From Sulfuriferula plumbiphila (GTDB taxonomy: Bacteria > Pseudomonadota > Gammaproteobacteria > Burkholderiales > Sulfuriferulaceae): a DNA stretch of 64,000 nucleotides. The notes beneath the pieces are model-generated. The model did not search any database and had not been told where the DNA came from. It saw nothing but the letters and a program-made list of their open reading frames with translations. The translations under genes and the position numbers were made by a program. Below are positions 1-9,829 of the stretch, piece after piece (the stretch's first letter is position 1; every line of letters starts with the position of its first letter). The DNA lies in the NCBI RefSeq assembly GCF_009938015.1, contig NZ_AP021884.1, forward strand, positions 2,095,501 to 2,159,500, read 5' to 3'.

Positions 1-974
1 TGGTATTCGTAGGGTGCGATGTCGTCCACATGCACCCACAGGTAGTGGTGCAGATCGAGGTGGAACATGAAGATGTAGGGATGCACCGGCAGTTGCGTGA
101 ACAGCCCCCTGGGCATCGCGGCCCGGGATTCGCCGATGGCCTCTTCGGCATTGTATTGATTGCTCTTCGCCGCCCTGCGCAGATACGGGCCAAGGATATC
201 CCCCGTCGCTTCCAGGGTGGTGGTGCGCGCACTCAGGATGCCCTCGTCGTTCACCAGCCGGGTGACGCCGCCGCTCGACAGCACCACCACGTCCTTGCGC
301 GACCAGTCGGTGTCGCGGTGGGTCGCGGCCGGGTCTTCGGCGTAAAAACCGGTGCCTTGGGCGGAGAACTGTGCGCCATATTGGCCGCGCCAGTCGAAAT
401 AGCGCGCCACGCTATCGTCGTAGGCGCCGATCAATTCGGCGCTTTCGCGCACGTAACCTTTGGCGGCGATCATTTCCGCCACGGTCTTGCCGACGATATC
501 GGCGGCGGAAATGCGGAAAGCCGAAGTGGCAAGCGTGCCCTTGGCATTGGCCCTGAGTTCCAGCACTACCTTGCCGGTCTCGTCGTTGGACGACGCGATA
601 TAGTCGAGGCGGGTGACCACATAGGCCAACGGTTTGTCCGATACGTTCACCCGAAGCAGCCAGCCACGCATGGCATCCGTCGCCAGGTAGCAGGCGATCG
701 CCGGCATCAGCATTTCCAGATCGTCGTCGGGACCAAAGCGGGTGCCCTGGCCGTCGAACGCCCGTTGCAGCGTGGCGAGTTGCGCCGCGCGCGTGCGCAT
801 GGCGGGACCGGCTTCCCGGTAGAGATTGCCGAGGAAACCCAGTTCGATGCCGGAGAGCTGGTTGAACGGCATCGTTACCTTGTTGCCGAAGCGCAACTGA
901 TCCTGTAGCGGCGCGAGGCACGGGAATTCCGTGATCATGGCCTCGATATAAGGCCACTCGATCTGCAGATTCAT
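1..974 (-). CDS. Partial protein, possibly N-terminal part of an AAA-type ATPase
   Basis: An open frame starts at an ATG at 974 and runs off the left edge without a stop, giving about 324 residues. The start is translationally coupled to the gene before it: the upstream TGA (971-973) overlaps this ATG in an ATGA arrangement. The visible part is a soluble protein with no signal peptide. It ends in a stretch rich in His, Asp and aromatic residues (FMFHLDLHHYLWVHVDDI) that I associate, from memory, with the segment before the P-loop in a family of bacterial AAA ATPases. No Walker A motif lies inside the window, so that assignment is tentative. The frame is continuous and shows no damage. Confidence 0.55.
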   Translation of the reverse strand, partial: MNLQIEWPYIEAMITEFPCLAPLQDQLRFGNKVTMPFNQLSGIELGFLGNLYREAGPAMRTRAAQLATLQRAFDGQGTRFGPDDDLEMLMPAIACYLATDAMRGWLLRVNVSDKPLAYVVTRLDYIASSNDETGKVVLELRANAKGTLATSAFRISAADIVGKTVAEMIAAKGYVRESAELIGAYDDSVARYFDWRGQYGAQFSAQGTGFYAEDPAATHRDTDWSRKDVVVLSSGGVTRLVNDEGILSARTTTLEATGDILGPYLRRAAKSNQYNAEEAIGESRAAMPRGLFTQLPVHPYIFMFHLDLHHYLWVHVDDIAPYEY

Positions 975-1351
975 GGTCTTGTTCCGCTCACATCAGCCAA
1001 TGGCTTGCATTCGAAAATCTCTGGCTGCTCTTTGCGATAGACCTGCATCCACATCAGTGTGGCCGGTACCAGGGAACACACGGCGAACCACAGCGCGTCC
1101 TGTTCCGCGCCCTTGTTGGCACCGAGTTGCCGTGCGACGATGCGCCACCCCGCCCAGTCCACTTCGGCGAGCATGGTTTGCATCTGTGGCGGCAGGCTGG
1201 CTGCGCTCTCGCTGATGATCTTTACCTGGCGCAGTGTTTCCGCGCGGGTAAGGCGCGAGGCGAGGAATTCATCTTTTTCCAGCCCCTCGGTCAGGGTGAG
1301 CACGGCGACTCCCGCCTGTTCGATAATCGATAGCAGCGATGCATTCAACAT
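971..1351 (-). CDS. Hypothetical protein, 126 residues
   Basis: A small soluble, mostly helical protein of unknown function. The start at 1351 was chosen because GGGAG lies about six bases upstream; an upstream extension in the same frame has no ribosome site and reads like non-coding sequence. Its stop overlaps the start of the next gene (ATGA), so the two form a translationally coupled pair whose products probably work together. No signal peptide, membrane segment or cysteine motif is visible. If the downstream protein is an AAA ATPase, this could be its partner, but nothing in the sequence proves it. Confidence 0.55.
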   Translation of the reverse strand: MLNASLLSIIEQAGVAVLTLTEGLEKDEFLASRLTRAETLRQVKIISESAASLPPQMQTMLAEVDWAGWRIVARQLGANKGAEQDALWFAVCSLVPATLMWMQVYRKEQPEIFECKPLADVSGTRP

Positions 1352-1537
1352 GAGCGAGCTCCCGGAAACCCGTTTCGGCGCGCGGTGCGGCGGCGCAACG
1401 CGCAGCCCGGCATCTCGAGCAAGCCGCATCCCAGGCATAGTCCGTGCCTTTTCATGGAACTGCGCCAGGCGCAATGTCGGGCTTTGTCGCAAATACAACA
1501 AAACCGCAGCGTGATTGCGTGCGTGGACGAATGCCTG

Positions 1538-1771
1538 TCATTTGCGCCGGGGCCGCTCCGACGGGGCGTAGTTGCTGAAGTGACCTTCGCGGGCGGCCTG
1601 ACCGCGTGCGCGCGTGAGCATCGCTTGGGTCTTGCCAGGAGACGCCGGTAGCGACACCAGCTTCTCTACTTCGGCACTCCCGCATTCAGGGCACACGCAA
1701 GCGGTAGATCCGCGCACCAGCAACTCGAAATCACAGTTGCATTCCTTGCAGTGAAACTCGTATAGCGGCAT
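1538..1771 (-). CDS. FmdB-family zinc-ribbon protein
   Basis: A 77-residue protein that opens with MPLYEFHCKECNCDFELL and holds two CxxC knuckles (CKEC near residues 8-11, CPEC near 28-31), the zinc ribbon of the FmdB/CxxC_CXXC_SSSS family. The basic tail contains an RARGQ..REGHFSNY segment common in proteobacterial members. The family was named for a putative regulator in formamide/acetamide operons, but the molecular role of most members is unknown. AGGAGG lies just upstream of the ATG. It is a single-gene unit here, not part of the one-carbon island further right. Confidence 0.85.
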   Translation of the reverse strand: MPLYEFHCKECNCDFELLVRGSTACVCPECGSAEVEKLVSLPASPGKTQAMLTRARGQAAREGHFSNYAPSERPRRK

Positions 1772-2172
1772 TCATCCTCCTGTAGCGTTTGCGACAAACG
1801 GCTTGTACAGGCAGGTATAAGCAAAAATGAGGCCTGTTTCACTGAGCAGTGACCCAGCAAATCTGAACAATGTTGCAAGCGGCCTGCCACAGCCGCAAGA
1901 TAATCCGCGCACGCCGGGCCAAGCGCGCGCGTGGTGTTCGAGCGCGACAGTCGTGTCAGGACTTTACTCTTCAGCGCCGGTCAGCGTAATCTATGGTGCT
2001 ACGCGCATCGGGGGTTCCTGACTGTCATCTCAACTTCAGACATCAGGCGTCCCATTAGCTGCAACGCCATCGCCGTCGCCTCGCCATGCGCTGTGCTGGC
2101 GTCTCATGCCAGGCTGGTAGCGTCGCAAGCCAGCGCGCCGAAACCGGTTCAAACCATCTTAGCGAGCTCACC
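1772..2172. other. Intergenic region between divergent genes
   Basis: About 400 bases between the leftward fmdB-type gene and the rightward YyaL-type gene. It should hold both promoters. I see no RNA gene, repeat or conserved coding segment here. Confidence 0.5.
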
Positions 2173-4215
2173 ATGACCAACCGCCTTGCCTTGGAAACCA
2201 GTCCCTATCTGCAACAGCACGCGGACAATCCAGTCGACTGGTATCCGTGGGGCGAGGAAGCGCTGCGCCTTGCACGCGAGCAGAACAAGCCGATTCTGCT
2301 GTCGATAGGCTATTCCGCCTGCCACTGGTGTCACGTGATGGCGCATGAGTCGTTCGAGGACGCCGAGGTTGCTGCGGTAATGAATCAACACTTCATCAAT
2401 ATCAAGGTGGACCGCGAAGAGCGCCCCGACCTTGATCACATTTACCAGACCGCCCATTACATGCTGACCCAGCGCAGCGGCGGCTGGCCGCTGACTTTGT
2501 TTTTGACGCCGGATCAAACACCGTTTTTCGGCGGCACTTATTTTCCCAGACAGGCGCGCCACAATCTGCCCGGCTTTGAGGCGCTGCTGGAGCGCGTGGC
2601 CGAGCTTTACCGTACGCGCCAGGAGGATATCGCCGCGCAAAACGCGTCGCTGCTGCAGGCATTTGACACCACCCTGCCTGCCAACCCCCAAAAACAGGCC
2701 AGCTTCAGCACAACGCCGCTGGACCATGCCTGCACCGCATTGCAGCAATCTTTCGACCCTGTCCACGGCGGCTTTGGCAGCGCGCCCAAATTTCCGCGGC
2801 CGACGGATATGGAGTTTCTGCTAAGGCATGCGGCGCGCGGCGGCGACCCCGACGCGCGCCACATGGCGCTGCATACCCTGCGCAAAATGGCGGACGGCGG
2901 CATCTACGACCAGTTGGGCGGCGGTTTCTGCCGCTACAGCGTGGACGAGCGCTGGGCCATTCCCCACTTCGAGAAAATGCTGTACGACAATGGCCCGCTG
3001 CTGGCGCTGTATACCGATGCCTGTGTGCTGACCGGCGAAGCTTCATTCCAGCGCGTGGTGCACCGCACCGCAGGCTGGGTCATGCGCGAGATGCAGGCGC
3101 CGCAGGGCGGTTATTACTCCAGCCTGGATGCGGATTCGGAACACGAAGAAGGCAAGTTTTATGTGTGGACGCCGCAACAGGCCGCCAGCCTGTTGAGCGT
3201 GGAGGAATATGCCATTGCAGCCGCCCACTACGGTCTGGATCAGCCGCCTAATTTCGAGAACCGGCACTGGAACCTGATCGTTGCCCAGCCGCTCGCCGCC
3301 ATAGCGGAAGCGCGCCAGCTGCCGCTGGAACAAGTTGCGCAACTGCTCGCCAGTGCGCAACAAAAACTGTTCGCCGCACGCGCCAGCCGGGTGCGCCCAG
3401 GGCGCGACGAAAAGATACTGGTGAGCTGGAACGCCCTGATGATCAAAGGCATGGCGCACGCCGGAAGAATGCTGGGCGAGCCGACGTGGATCGCCTCGGC
3501 GCAGCGCGCGGTGGATTTCATCCGTGCCGAAATGTGGCAGAACGGGCGTCTGCTGGCGACTTGCAAGGACGGCAAAGCGCATCTGAACGCCTACCTGGAC
3601 GACTACGCATTCATGCTCGACGCCTTGCTGGAACTGCTGCAGACGCAGTTCCGCCTGGCTGATCTGGAATTTGCGCGCGCACTCGCTGACGTGCTGCTGG
3701 AACAATTCGAGGATAGCCAGTCAGGCGGATTTTTTTTCACCAGCCACGATCACGAACAGCTCATCCATCGCCCCAAGCCCGGCCATGACAATGCCATGCC
3801 GTCGGGCAATGGCATCGCCGCATTTGCCCTGCAGCGCCTCGGTTATCTACTGGGGGAAGTGCGCTACCTCGACGCCGCCGAGCGTACGCTGGCGCTTTAT
3901 TACCCGGCGCTGGCGCGGCAACCGGCGGGCTTCACCAGCCTGTTAATGACCCTGCAGGAACATCTCACCCCACCGCAAATCATTATCCTGCGCAGCGCGC
4001 CGGGGCAAAGCGACGCCTGGCACCGTCGACTGTTCCGGCACTATGCGCCTGACAAGCTGATCCTGGCCCTGGAAGGCGAGCTTGCCGGGCTGCCGGAAGC
4101 GCTGGCCAAACCCTTGTCGCAAAGTGTCAACGCCTGGATCTGCCAGGGCACGCAATGCTTGCCACCGGTAGACGATTGCCAGAAATTGCTGGAGGCGTGT
4201 TTTTCGATCGAGTAA
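2173..4215 (+). CDS. yyaL: YyaL/DUF255 thioredoxin-domain protein
   Basis: A 680-residue cytoplasmic protein of the YyaL (DUF255, spermatogenesis-associated protein 20) family. The N-terminal thioredoxin-like domain carries the diagnostic CHWCHVM motif (Cys50 and Cys53), followed by [13 protein letters not shown]. The rest is an (alpha/alpha) barrel of the kind seen in N-acylglucosamine epimerases, with motifs such as [17 protein letters not shown] and HFEKMLYDN. The start at 2173 was chosen because family members begin with NRLxxExSPYLxQHxxNPVDW; an in-frame extension upstream is not conserved in character. The biochemical function of the family is not settled. The gene stands alone. Confidence 0.93.
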   Translation: MTNRLALETSPYLQQHADNPVDWYPWGEEALRLAREQNKPILLSIGYSACHWCHVMAHESFEDAEVAAVMNQHFINIKVDREERPDLDHIYQTAHYMLTQRSGGWPLTLFLTPDQTPFFGGTYFPRQARHNLPGFEALLERVAELYRTRQEDIAAQNASLLQAFDTTLPANPQKQASFSTTPLDHACTALQQSFDPVHGGFGSAPKFPRPTDMEFLLRHAARGGDPDARHMALHTLRKMADGGIYDQLGGGFCRYSVDERWAIPHFEKMLYDNGPLLALYTDACVLTGEASFQRVVHRTAGWVMREMQAPQGGYYSSLDADSEHEEGKFYVWTPQQAASLLSVEEYAIAAAHYGLDQPPNFENRHWNLIVAQPLAAIAEARQLPLEQVAQLLASAQQKLFAARASRVRPGRDEKILVSWNALMIKGMAHAGRMLGEPTWIASAQRAVDFIRAEMWQNGRLLATCKDGKAHLNAYLDDYAFMLDALLELLQTQFRLADLEFARALADVLLEQFEDSQSGGFFFTSHDHEQLIHRPKPGHDNAMPSGNGIAAFALQRLGYLLGEVRYLDAAERTLALYYPALARQPAGFTSLLMTLQEHLTPPQIIILRSAPGQSDAWHRRLFRHYAPDKLILALEGELAGLPEALAKPLSQSVNAWICQGTQCLPPVDDCQKLLEACFSIE

Positions 4216-4539
4216 GCCTGTGCACTGCACCGGAGTGACCTGTCGGATGCCCCCGCAGACTGGCAGCTCGCCCGGCACCACGAAAACGCTACCAGGCCGC
4301 ACAGCTGCATTTCTCCAAGACACCAGTATCGACCGGCTGTTCACGGAGAGCGACTGGTCCAATACCATCAGGTTTTCCTTCAAGAACTGGATGGCCAGCG
4401 GCGTTGGTGCGCTGAATCCGGCGGTATTGTCCAACTTCCAAGTCTGCTGCCTCACCTATCGGCTGACCGGCAGGGGTGTTGAAGTGCAGCGGGAAGTCGG
4501 TCAGACATGGATGTGTCTGCCACTGGTGCCAGTCGATGC
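4216..4539. other. Intergenic region without recognisable genes
   Basis: About 320 bases between the YyaL gene and the CueR-type promoter. Short open frames on both strands read as chance frames with atypical composition. No RNA gene or insertion sequence is recognised. Confidence 0.45.
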
Positions 4540-4570
4540 TTGACCTTCCCATGCATGGAAGGTTTATATT
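4540..4570 (+). promoter_or_regulatory. CueR/MerR-type copper-responsive promoter
   Basis: A -35 box TTGACC (4540-4545) and a -10 box TATATT (4565-4570) are separated by 19 bp, the overlong spacer typical of MerR-family promoters. The spacer region contains the perfect dyad ACCTTCC-N7-GGAAGGT (4543-4549 and 4557-4563). These arms match the well-known CueR operator of the E. coli copA promoter. The promoter points at the metallochaperone gene 35 bases downstream. No MerR-family gene is in the window, so the regulator must be encoded elsewhere. Confidence 0.88.
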
Positions 4571-4604
4571 ACAGGCTTGTAAACGGATATACATGGAGTA
4601 CGCC

Positions 4605-4805
4605 ATGATTGAATTTCGAGTTGACGACATGACCTGCGGCCACTGTGCCGGGGTGATTACCAAGGCCGTCGCTGCGGTGGATGCGAAAGCCAAAGTAGCG
4701 ATTGACATTCCCAGCCACCGTGTGCGCATTGACGGCACCACCCGGCAACAGGCGATTCAGGATGCGATTAGGGAGGCGGGCTATACCCCGGTTCTGGTCG
4801 CCTGA
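4605..4805 (+). CDS. copZ: Heavy-metal-associated domain protein, CopZ-like copper chaperone
   Basis: A 66-residue single HMA domain with the MTCGHC metal-binding loop (Cys11 and Cys14) near the N-terminus and the usual beta-alpha-beta-beta-alpha-beta length. Such proteins carry Cu(I) in the cytoplasm to P-type ATPases or to the CueR regulator. GGAG lies upstream of the ATG at 4605, and a longer in-frame start would put the CueR-type promoter inside the gene, so 4605 is preferred. The promoter dyad is strong independent support for a copper role over mercury or zinc. No copper ATPase gene is adjacent. Confidence 0.9.
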   Translation: MIEFRVDDMTCGHCAGVITKAVAAVDAKAKVAIDIPSHRVRIDGTTRQQAIQDAIREAGYTPVLVA

Positions 4806-4844
4806 TTCAGGAACGCCTGCAATTTGTCCGCATGGCCGGGTGAG

Positions 4845-4870
4845 AAAACGCCGCGATGCTGATCACGGCG
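4845..4870 (-). terminator. Rho-independent terminator of uvrB
   Basis: On the minus strand a 9-bp stem (CGCCGTGAT / ATCGCGGCG, one G-T wobble, loop CAGC) is followed by TTTT. It lies 17 bases past the uvrB stop codon. Confidence 0.75.
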
Positions 4871-4886
4871 CTCAGGTCCTTGCGAT

Positions 4887-6914
4887 TCAGTCGTGTTCCT
4901 CAACCCCGAACAGCGCCAGCTTGAGCTTTTTCAGCTGGTCGCGCAGTTCGGTGGCGCGTTCGAATTCAAGATTCCTGGCGGCAGTCAGCATCTCCTTTTC
5001 GATACGCTTGAGGTCGCGGGTAAGCGACTTTTCGTCCATCACCTTGTAGCTGGCCAGGTTTTGCGCGGCCTTGCGTTCCTGGCGCGCGCTGTCCATGTCG
5101 TACACGCCGTCGATGATGTCCTTGATGCGTTTGACCACGCCGCGCGGGGTAATGCCGTGCTCCAGATTGAAGGCAATCTGCTTGTTGCGGCGGCGCTCGG
5201 TTTCATCCATGGCGCGCCGCATCGAGCCGGTGATGCGGTCGGCATAGAGAATCGCGCGGCCATTGAGGTGACGCGCGGCGCGGCCGATGGTCTGGATCAG
5301 CGAGCGTTCGGAACGCAGAAAGCCTTCCTTGTCCGCGTCGAGAATCGCCACCAGCGAGACCTCCGGGATATCCAGCCCTTCGCGCAGCAGGTTGATGCCC
5401 ACCAGCACGTCGAACAATCCCAGACGCAGGTCGCGGATGATTTCCACGCGCTCCACGGTGTCAATGTCGGAGTGCAGGTAGCGCACCTTGATGCCGTGCT
5501 CGGCCAGGTAGTCGGTGAGGTCTTCCGACATGCGCTTGGTCAGGGTGGTCACCAGCACGCGCTCGCCCAGCGCCACGCGCAGGTTGATCTCGGACAGCAC
5601 ATCGTCCACCTGACTGGTCGCCGGACGCACTTCAATCTGCGGGTCGACCAGGCCGGTGGGACGCACCACTTGCTCGACTACCTGGCCCTGATGCTGCTGT
5701 TCGTAATCCGCCGGGGTGGCGGAAACAAATACGGTCTGGCGCATCACGCGTTCGAATTCATCGAAGCGCAGCGGCCGGTTATCCATCGCCGAAGGCAGGC
5801 GGAAGCCGTAATTGACCAGGTTTTCCTTGCGCGCGCGATCGCCCTTGTACATGCCGCCGATCTGCGGGATGGTGACGTGGGATTCGTCAATAATCATCAG
5901 CGCATGCGGCGGCAGGTAATCAATCAGCGTCGGCGGCGGATCGCCCGGATTGCGCCCGGACAAATGGCGCGAGTAGTTTTCGATGCCCTTGCAGAAGCCC
6001 AGCTCATTCATCATTTCCAGGTCGAAACGGGTGCGCTGTTCCAGGCGCTGGGCTTCCACCAGCTTGTTTTCCTTGTAATAGCAGTCCAGGCGCTCGCGCA
6101 GCTCCAGCTTGATCGCCTCGATGGCGCGCAGCGTGGTGCTGCGCGGCGTGACGTAATGGCTGGACGGGTACACGGTATAGCGCGCCAGCTTGTGCAGGAT
6201 ATGGCCGGTGAGCGGGTCGAACAGGGTGATGGATTCCACCTCGTCGTCGAACAGCGAGACACGCACCGCGTGCTCCGCGCTTTCCGCCGGGAAGATATCC
6301 AGCACATCGCCGCGCACGCGAAACACGCCACGCTTGAATTCGATCTCGTTGCGGTCGTATTGCATGGCGATGAGCCGCTGAATGGCGTCGCGCTGCGGAA
6401 GTTTCTCGCCCTGGCGCAGGTGCAGGATCATGCCGTGATAATCGACCGGATCGCCGATACCGTAGATGGCGGAAACTGTTGCCACGATCACGCTGTCATC
6501 GCGCTCCAGCAGCGCCTTGGTGGCCGACAGGCGCATCTGCTCGATGTGCTCGTTGATGCTGGAGTCTTTTTCGATGAACAGGTCGCGCGCCGGCACGTAG
6601 GCCTCGGGCTGGTAGTAGTCGTAATAGGAGACAAAATACTCGACCGAGTTTTCCGGGAAAAATTCGCGCATCTCCGAATACAGTTGCGCCGCCAGCGTCT
6701 TGTTGGGTGCCATGATGATCGCCGGACGCCCGAGCCGGGCGATCACATTGGCCATGGTGTAGGTCTTGCCCGAGCCGGTCACGCCGAGCAGGGTCTGGAA
6801 TGCCAGGCCGTCGTTGACGCCTTCCACCAGTTTTTCAATGGCGGCGGGCTGGTCGCCGGCAGGCAAAAATGGCTGGTGCAGGCGGAAGGGACTATTGGGA
6901 AAAGTGGCAATCAC
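4887..6914 (-). CDS. uvrB: UvrABC excinuclease subunit B
   Basis: A 675-residue helicase-like subunit of the nucleotide excision repair complex, which loads UvrC at lesions found by UvrA. Visible motifs are Walker A GVTGSGKT (44-51), the beta-hairpin [12 protein letters not shown], the DESH box, the C-terminal helicase motifs ([26 protein letters not shown]) and a terminal UVR motif that binds UvrC. A GTG at 6914 is chosen because the product then begins [16 protein letters not shown], in line with the family and its usual 673 residues; an earlier GTG at 6965 would add an unconserved leader. Single-gene unit with its own terminator. The opposite strand is open over almost the whole gene but is only a codon-bias shadow. 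Confidence 0.97.
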   Translation of the reverse strand: MIATFPNSPFRLHQPFLPAGDQPAAIEKLVEGVNDGLAFQTLLGVTGSGKTYTMANVIARLGRPAIIMAPNKTLAAQLYSEMREFFPENSVEYFVSYYDYYQPEAYVPARDLFIEKDSSINEHIEQMRLSATKALLERDDSVIVATVSAIYGIGDPVDYHGMILHLRQGEKLPQRDAIQRLIAMQYDRNEIEFKRGVFRVRGDVLDIFPAESAEHAVRVSLFDDEVESITLFDPLTGHILHKLARYTVYPSSHYVTPRSTTLRAIEAIKLELRERLDCYYKENKLVEAQRLEQRTRFDLEMMNELGFCKGIENYSRHLSGRNPGDPPPTLIDYLPPHALMIIDESHVTIPQIGGMYKGDRARKENLVNYGFRLPSAMDNRPLRFDEFERVMRQTVFVSATPADYEQQHQGQVVEQVVRPTGLVDPQIEVRPATSQVDDVLSEINLRVALGERVLVTTLTKRMSEDLTDYLAEHGIKVRYLHSDIDTVERVEIIRDLRLGLFDVLVGINLLREGLDIPEVSLVAILDADKEGFLRSERSLIQTIGRAARHLNGRAILYADRITGSMRRAMDETERRRNKQIAFNLEHGITPRGVVKRIKDIIDGVYDMDSARQERKAAQNLASYKVMDEKSLTRDLKRIEKEMLTAARNLEFERATELRDQLKKLKLALFGVEEHD

Positions 6915-7011
6915 AGGTAAAATTCGCGCTTTCGCGTAGCCAAAACAAACATTACATCTTATCACGCCGGGTATCGGATTTTGCCCGCATTGCCAGCCCT
7001 AAGGACCCAAG

Positions 7012-8205
7012 TTGGAACTCTCGAAGCGCGTACAGGCCATCAAGCCCTCCCCCACCCTTGCCGTCACCGCCCGCGCAGCCAGATTAAAAGCGGAAGGCAA
7101 GGACATCATCGGCCTGGGCGCAGGCGAACCGGATTTTGACACCCCGCAACACATCAAAGACGCGGCGATCGGCGCCATCGAGCGCGGCTTCACCAAGTAC
7201 ACTGCAGTGGGTGGCACCCCGTCCCTGAAGCAGGCGGTCATCAACAAGTTCAAGCGCGACAACGGGCTGGACTACACCGCCAGACAAATCCTGGTTTCAT
7301 GTGGCGGCAAACAGAGTTTTTTCAACCTGGTGCAGGCGCTGATCAACCCCGGCGATGAAGTCATCATTCCCGCGCCGTACTGGGTTTCCTACCCAGATAT
7401 CGTGATCCTGGCCGGTGGCAAACCCGTTATCATCGAAGCCGGTATTGACCAGGGCTTCAAGATTACCGCCGAGCAACTGCAAGCTGCGCTCAACGCCAAT
7501 ACCAGACTGGTGGTGCTCAACAGCCCCAGCAACCCGAGCGGCGCGGTATACACGCTCGACGAACTGGCGACGCTGGGTGAAGTGCTGCGGCGCCACCCGC
7601 AGGTCATCGTCGCCACCGACGACATGTATGAACACATTCTGTTGCAGGATGCGCCGTTCGTGAACATCCTCAACGCCTGCCCGGATCTCTACCCGCGCAC
7701 CATGGTGCTCAACGGCGTATCCAAGGCCTACGCCATGACCGGCTGGCGCATCGGCTATTGCGCCGGACCGGAAGCGCTGATTACGGCGATGGAAAACGTG
7801 CAGTCGCAGTCCACTTCCAATCCCGCCTCGATCTCGCAAGTGGCGGCCGAGGCTGCGCTGAACGGCGACCAGAGCTGCATCCAGCCGATGCTGACAGCCT
7901 TCCGCGAGCGCCATCAGTATGTAGTGACAGCGCTCAACGCGATACCCGGCGTGAATTGCCTGTATGGCGGCGGCGCGTTTTACGCCTTTCCGGATACGCG
8001 TTGTGCAATCGCGCGACTGCATCGTGAAGGCAAACTCGCCAGCGCCACCGACGTAGCGTTCAGCGAATACCTGCTGGAACACGCGGGTGTGGCAGTGGTG
8101 CCTGGCTCCGCCTTCGGCGCGGAAGGTTATATTCGCTTGTCTTTTGCCACGTCCATGGACAATCTCGAAGCTGCGCTGGAGCGTATGCACAAGCTACTCG
8201 CTTGA
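7012..8205 (+). CDS. aspC: Pyridoxal-phosphate aspartate aminotransferase
   Basis: A 397-residue class I aminotransferase of the aspartate aminotransferase Ib type, which interconverts aspartate/2-oxoglutarate and oxaloacetate/glutamate. Key features are GAGEPDFDTPQHI near the N-terminus, NSPSNPSGAVY, and the PLP-lysine segment SKAYAMTGWRIGY. The start is a TTG at 7012, preceded by AAGGA; the frame has no nearer ATG, and the product begins MELSKRVQAIKPSPTLAV as in relatives. It is divergent from uvrB and ends at a bidirectional terminator shared with the porin gene. Substrate range (prephenate or other amino acids) cannot be judged from sequence alone. Confidence 0.92.
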   Translation: MELSKRVQAIKPSPTLAVTARAARLKAEGKDIIGLGAGEPDFDTPQHIKDAAIGAIERGFTKYTAVGGTPSLKQAVINKFKRDNGLDYTARQILVSCGGKQSFFNLVQALINPGDEVIIPAPYWVSYPDIVILAGGKPVIIEAGIDQGFKITAEQLQAALNANTRLVVLNSPSNPSGAVYTLDELATLGEVLRRHPQVIVATDDMYEHILLQDAPFVNILNACPDLYPRTMVLNGVSKAYAMTGWRIGYCAGPEALITAMENVQSQSTSNPASISQVAAEAALNGDQSCIQPMLTAFRERHQYVVTALNAIPGVNCLYGGGAFYAFPDTRCAIARLHREGKLASATDVAFSEYLLEHAGVAVVPGSAFGAEGYIRLSFATSMDNLEAALERMHKLLA

Positions 8206-8225
8206 AACCGTATCAGCACAGCATC

Positions 8226-8259
8226 ATGAAAAAAGGCCGGAAACCCGGCCTTTTTTCAT
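8226..8259. terminator. Bidirectional rho-independent terminator
   Basis: A 15-bp perfect stem (8226-8240 with 8245-8259, loop AAAC) has a GGCCGG/CCGGCC core flanked by six A on one side and six T on the other. It therefore terminates in both directions and separates the convergent aminotransferase and porin genes. Confidence 0.93.
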
Positions 8260-8276
8260 CTCCACAGTCAGCTTGT

Positions 8277-9518
8277 TTAAAAGCGATGGTTATATTGCAC
8301 GCTGAGGATATCGACACTATTGTTGTACGTTCCCACCAATTTGCCAGTGCTGGCAGTACCCGTATTGATTGATGCATTGTTGACAAAGATGTGCGCGTAC
8401 CCGACATCCACTGACCCTGCACCGGAGAGCTTGTAGCCTGCCCCGGCCGTCAGCCAGGTACGATTTGCATCTGGAATGCGTGCGGTACGGTATGGGTCTG
8501 ACACCGGCGACTGGTCATAGGCAACCCCGCTGCGCAGCTTCAGCCTGCCAGTGGCCTGGTAATTGGCTCCCAGCGCATAACGCAGCGTGTCATCCCAGTT
8601 TTCCGTGGTAAGCCCGACCAGGGCACCCGTGTCGCGCACGATGCGCAACTCCTTGAACCGGCTCCAGCGCGTCCAGGTCACGTCACCCATCACCGCCCAT
8701 TGCGGGTTGATCTGGCGGAAGCCGCTGAATGAAACCGTTTCAGGCAAGGTAATTTCCGCGCTAATCGGGCCATTCGGCGCAGGCACGCCGCCGCTGAAAG
8801 TCACATCGCCCTCCAGCTTGTGGCGCACATCCGAGCGGTAGGCCAGACCAAAGCGCGTCGCCGGATCCATTTCGTACAACACACCCAGATTGTAGCCCAC
8901 ACTCCAGGCGTCCCCCTTCACCTGCGCCAGGCCCTCGGCCACGCCCAGGTTGACTGCATTGATGAGTTCCGCCTTGATGTATTGCGCATCCAGCCCTGCA
9001 CCCAGCGATAGATGGTCATTGACCTTATAAGCCAGCGAGGGATTGATGTTGACCGTTTTCAAATCCGACTTGATTGCCTGAAAGCGCCCCATCCAGCCTT
9101 GGTCATATTCGGTCTTGAGGCCAAACGGCGAGGAAATACCCATACCCGCACGCAGCTGTGGGCTCAATTCCATCGTGTAATAAAAATTGGGCAGCGCCGC
9201 CCAGTCTCCCGCGTCACCGCCACTGTTACCCGGCGGACGCCCGGCCGCCGCTGTGCTGCCGGTGTTGGAAAACTCGACCGTGGGTTTGATGGCATGCAGC
9301 ACCAGCGACACCTGCTTGCCGGACAACCGCGTCATCCCCGCCGGGTTAAAAAACAGGGTGCTGGCATCCTCGGCACTAGCGGCCCCACCCGCAAATGCAT
9401 TGCCCAGCCCGCTGGCACTCTCCTCAATCAATGCAAATCCAGATGCAGCTGCATGATTGGCCACTGCCAGTCCGCACACGGTTATTAGCACAGCTGACAC
9501 AACTTTTTTTGTACTCAT
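8277..9518 (-). CDS. FadL/OmpP1/TodX-family outer-membrane transporter
   Basis: A 413-residue beta-barrel of the FadL family, which lets hydrophobic compounds such as fatty acids or aromatic hydrocarbons cross the outer membrane. The start at 9518 has GGGGGTGGAG just upstream and gives a clear signal peptide (STKKVVSAVLITVCGLAVANHAAA, cleaved before SGFALIEES). The mature N-terminus keeps the family hatch region (SGLGNAFAGGAASAEDASTLFFNPAGM), and the protein ends in an aromatic residue (NHRF) as expected for BAM recognition. It stands alone, so the substrate cannot be inferred. Confidence 0.9.
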   Translation of the reverse strand: MSTKKVVSAVLITVCGLAVANHAAASGFALIEESASGLGNAFAGGAASAEDASTLFFNPAGMTRLSGKQVSLVLHAIKPTVEFSNTGSTAAAGRPPGNSGGDAGDWAALPNFYYTMELSPQLRAGMGISSPFGLKTEYDQGWMGRFQAIKSDLKTVNINPSLAYKVNDHLSLGAGLDAQYIKAELINAVNLGVAEGLAQVKGDAWSVGYNLGVLYEMDPATRFGLAYRSDVRHKLEGDVTFSGGVPAPNGPISAEITLPETVSFSGFRQINPQWAVMGDVTWTRWSRFKELRIVRDTGALVGLTTENWDDTLRYALGANYQATGRLKLRSGVAYDQSPVSDPYRTARIPDANRTWLTAGAGYKLSGAGSVDVGYAHIFVNNASINTGTASTGKLVGTYNNSVDILSVQYNHRF

Positions 9519-9717
9519 CTCCACCCCCTTGATCCCCAAATAAATTGGGCAACTAAAACCAGCATCGCGCAATTATACCCTTCACGCTCGCCATGTTTAC
9601 TGCCTGATGATAGCGCCCGGCTGTTTTAGTAATGCAAACTTAAACAAAATGGCTACAAGTACCCGTATAACATGTTGACCAAACGACCACCTTACTTTAA
9701 CATTCGCGCTTCTTAAT

Positions 9718-9793
9718 TCCCTGATAGCTCAGCTGGTAGAGCGACGGACTGTTAATCCGCAGGTCGTAGGTTCGAATCCTACTCGGGGAGCCA
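9718..9793 (+). tRNA. tRNA-Asn (anticodon GTT)
   Basis: A 76-base cloverleaf: acceptor TCCCTGA pairs with TCGGGGA, D-arm GCTC...GAGC, anticodon loop CTGTTAA with GTT at 9751-9753, and T-loop GTTCGAATC. The 3' CCA is encoded. It is followed at once by a strong terminator. Relics of insertion sequences begin about 300 bases downstream, but no integrase or repeated 3' end of the tRNA was found. Confidence 0.97.
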
Positions 9794-9801
9794 TGTACAG
9801 C

Positions 9802-9829
9802 AAGGCCTGCAGCGATGCAGGCCTTTTTA
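9802..9829 (+). terminator. Rho-independent terminator after tRNA-Asn
   Basis: A 10-bp perfect stem AAGGCCTGCA / TGCAGGCCTT with loop GCGA, followed by a T-rich run. Confidence 0.88.

Noticed and set aside
30-908. Open frame of 292 codons on the plus strand
   Set aside because: It is antisense to the minus-strand gene running off the left edge, which has a proper start coupled to its neighbour.
1538-1771. Link between the FmdB-type gene and the C1 island
   Set aside because: fmdB occurs in some chloromethane-degradation clusters, but here it is about 20 kb away, on its own, in ordinary chromosomal context.
4893-6920. Long open frame (675 codons) on the plus strand opposite uvrB
   Set aside because: It mirrors uvrB almost exactly, has shadow-like His/Gln/Val-rich composition and no family resemblance; it is a result of GC-rich codon use.
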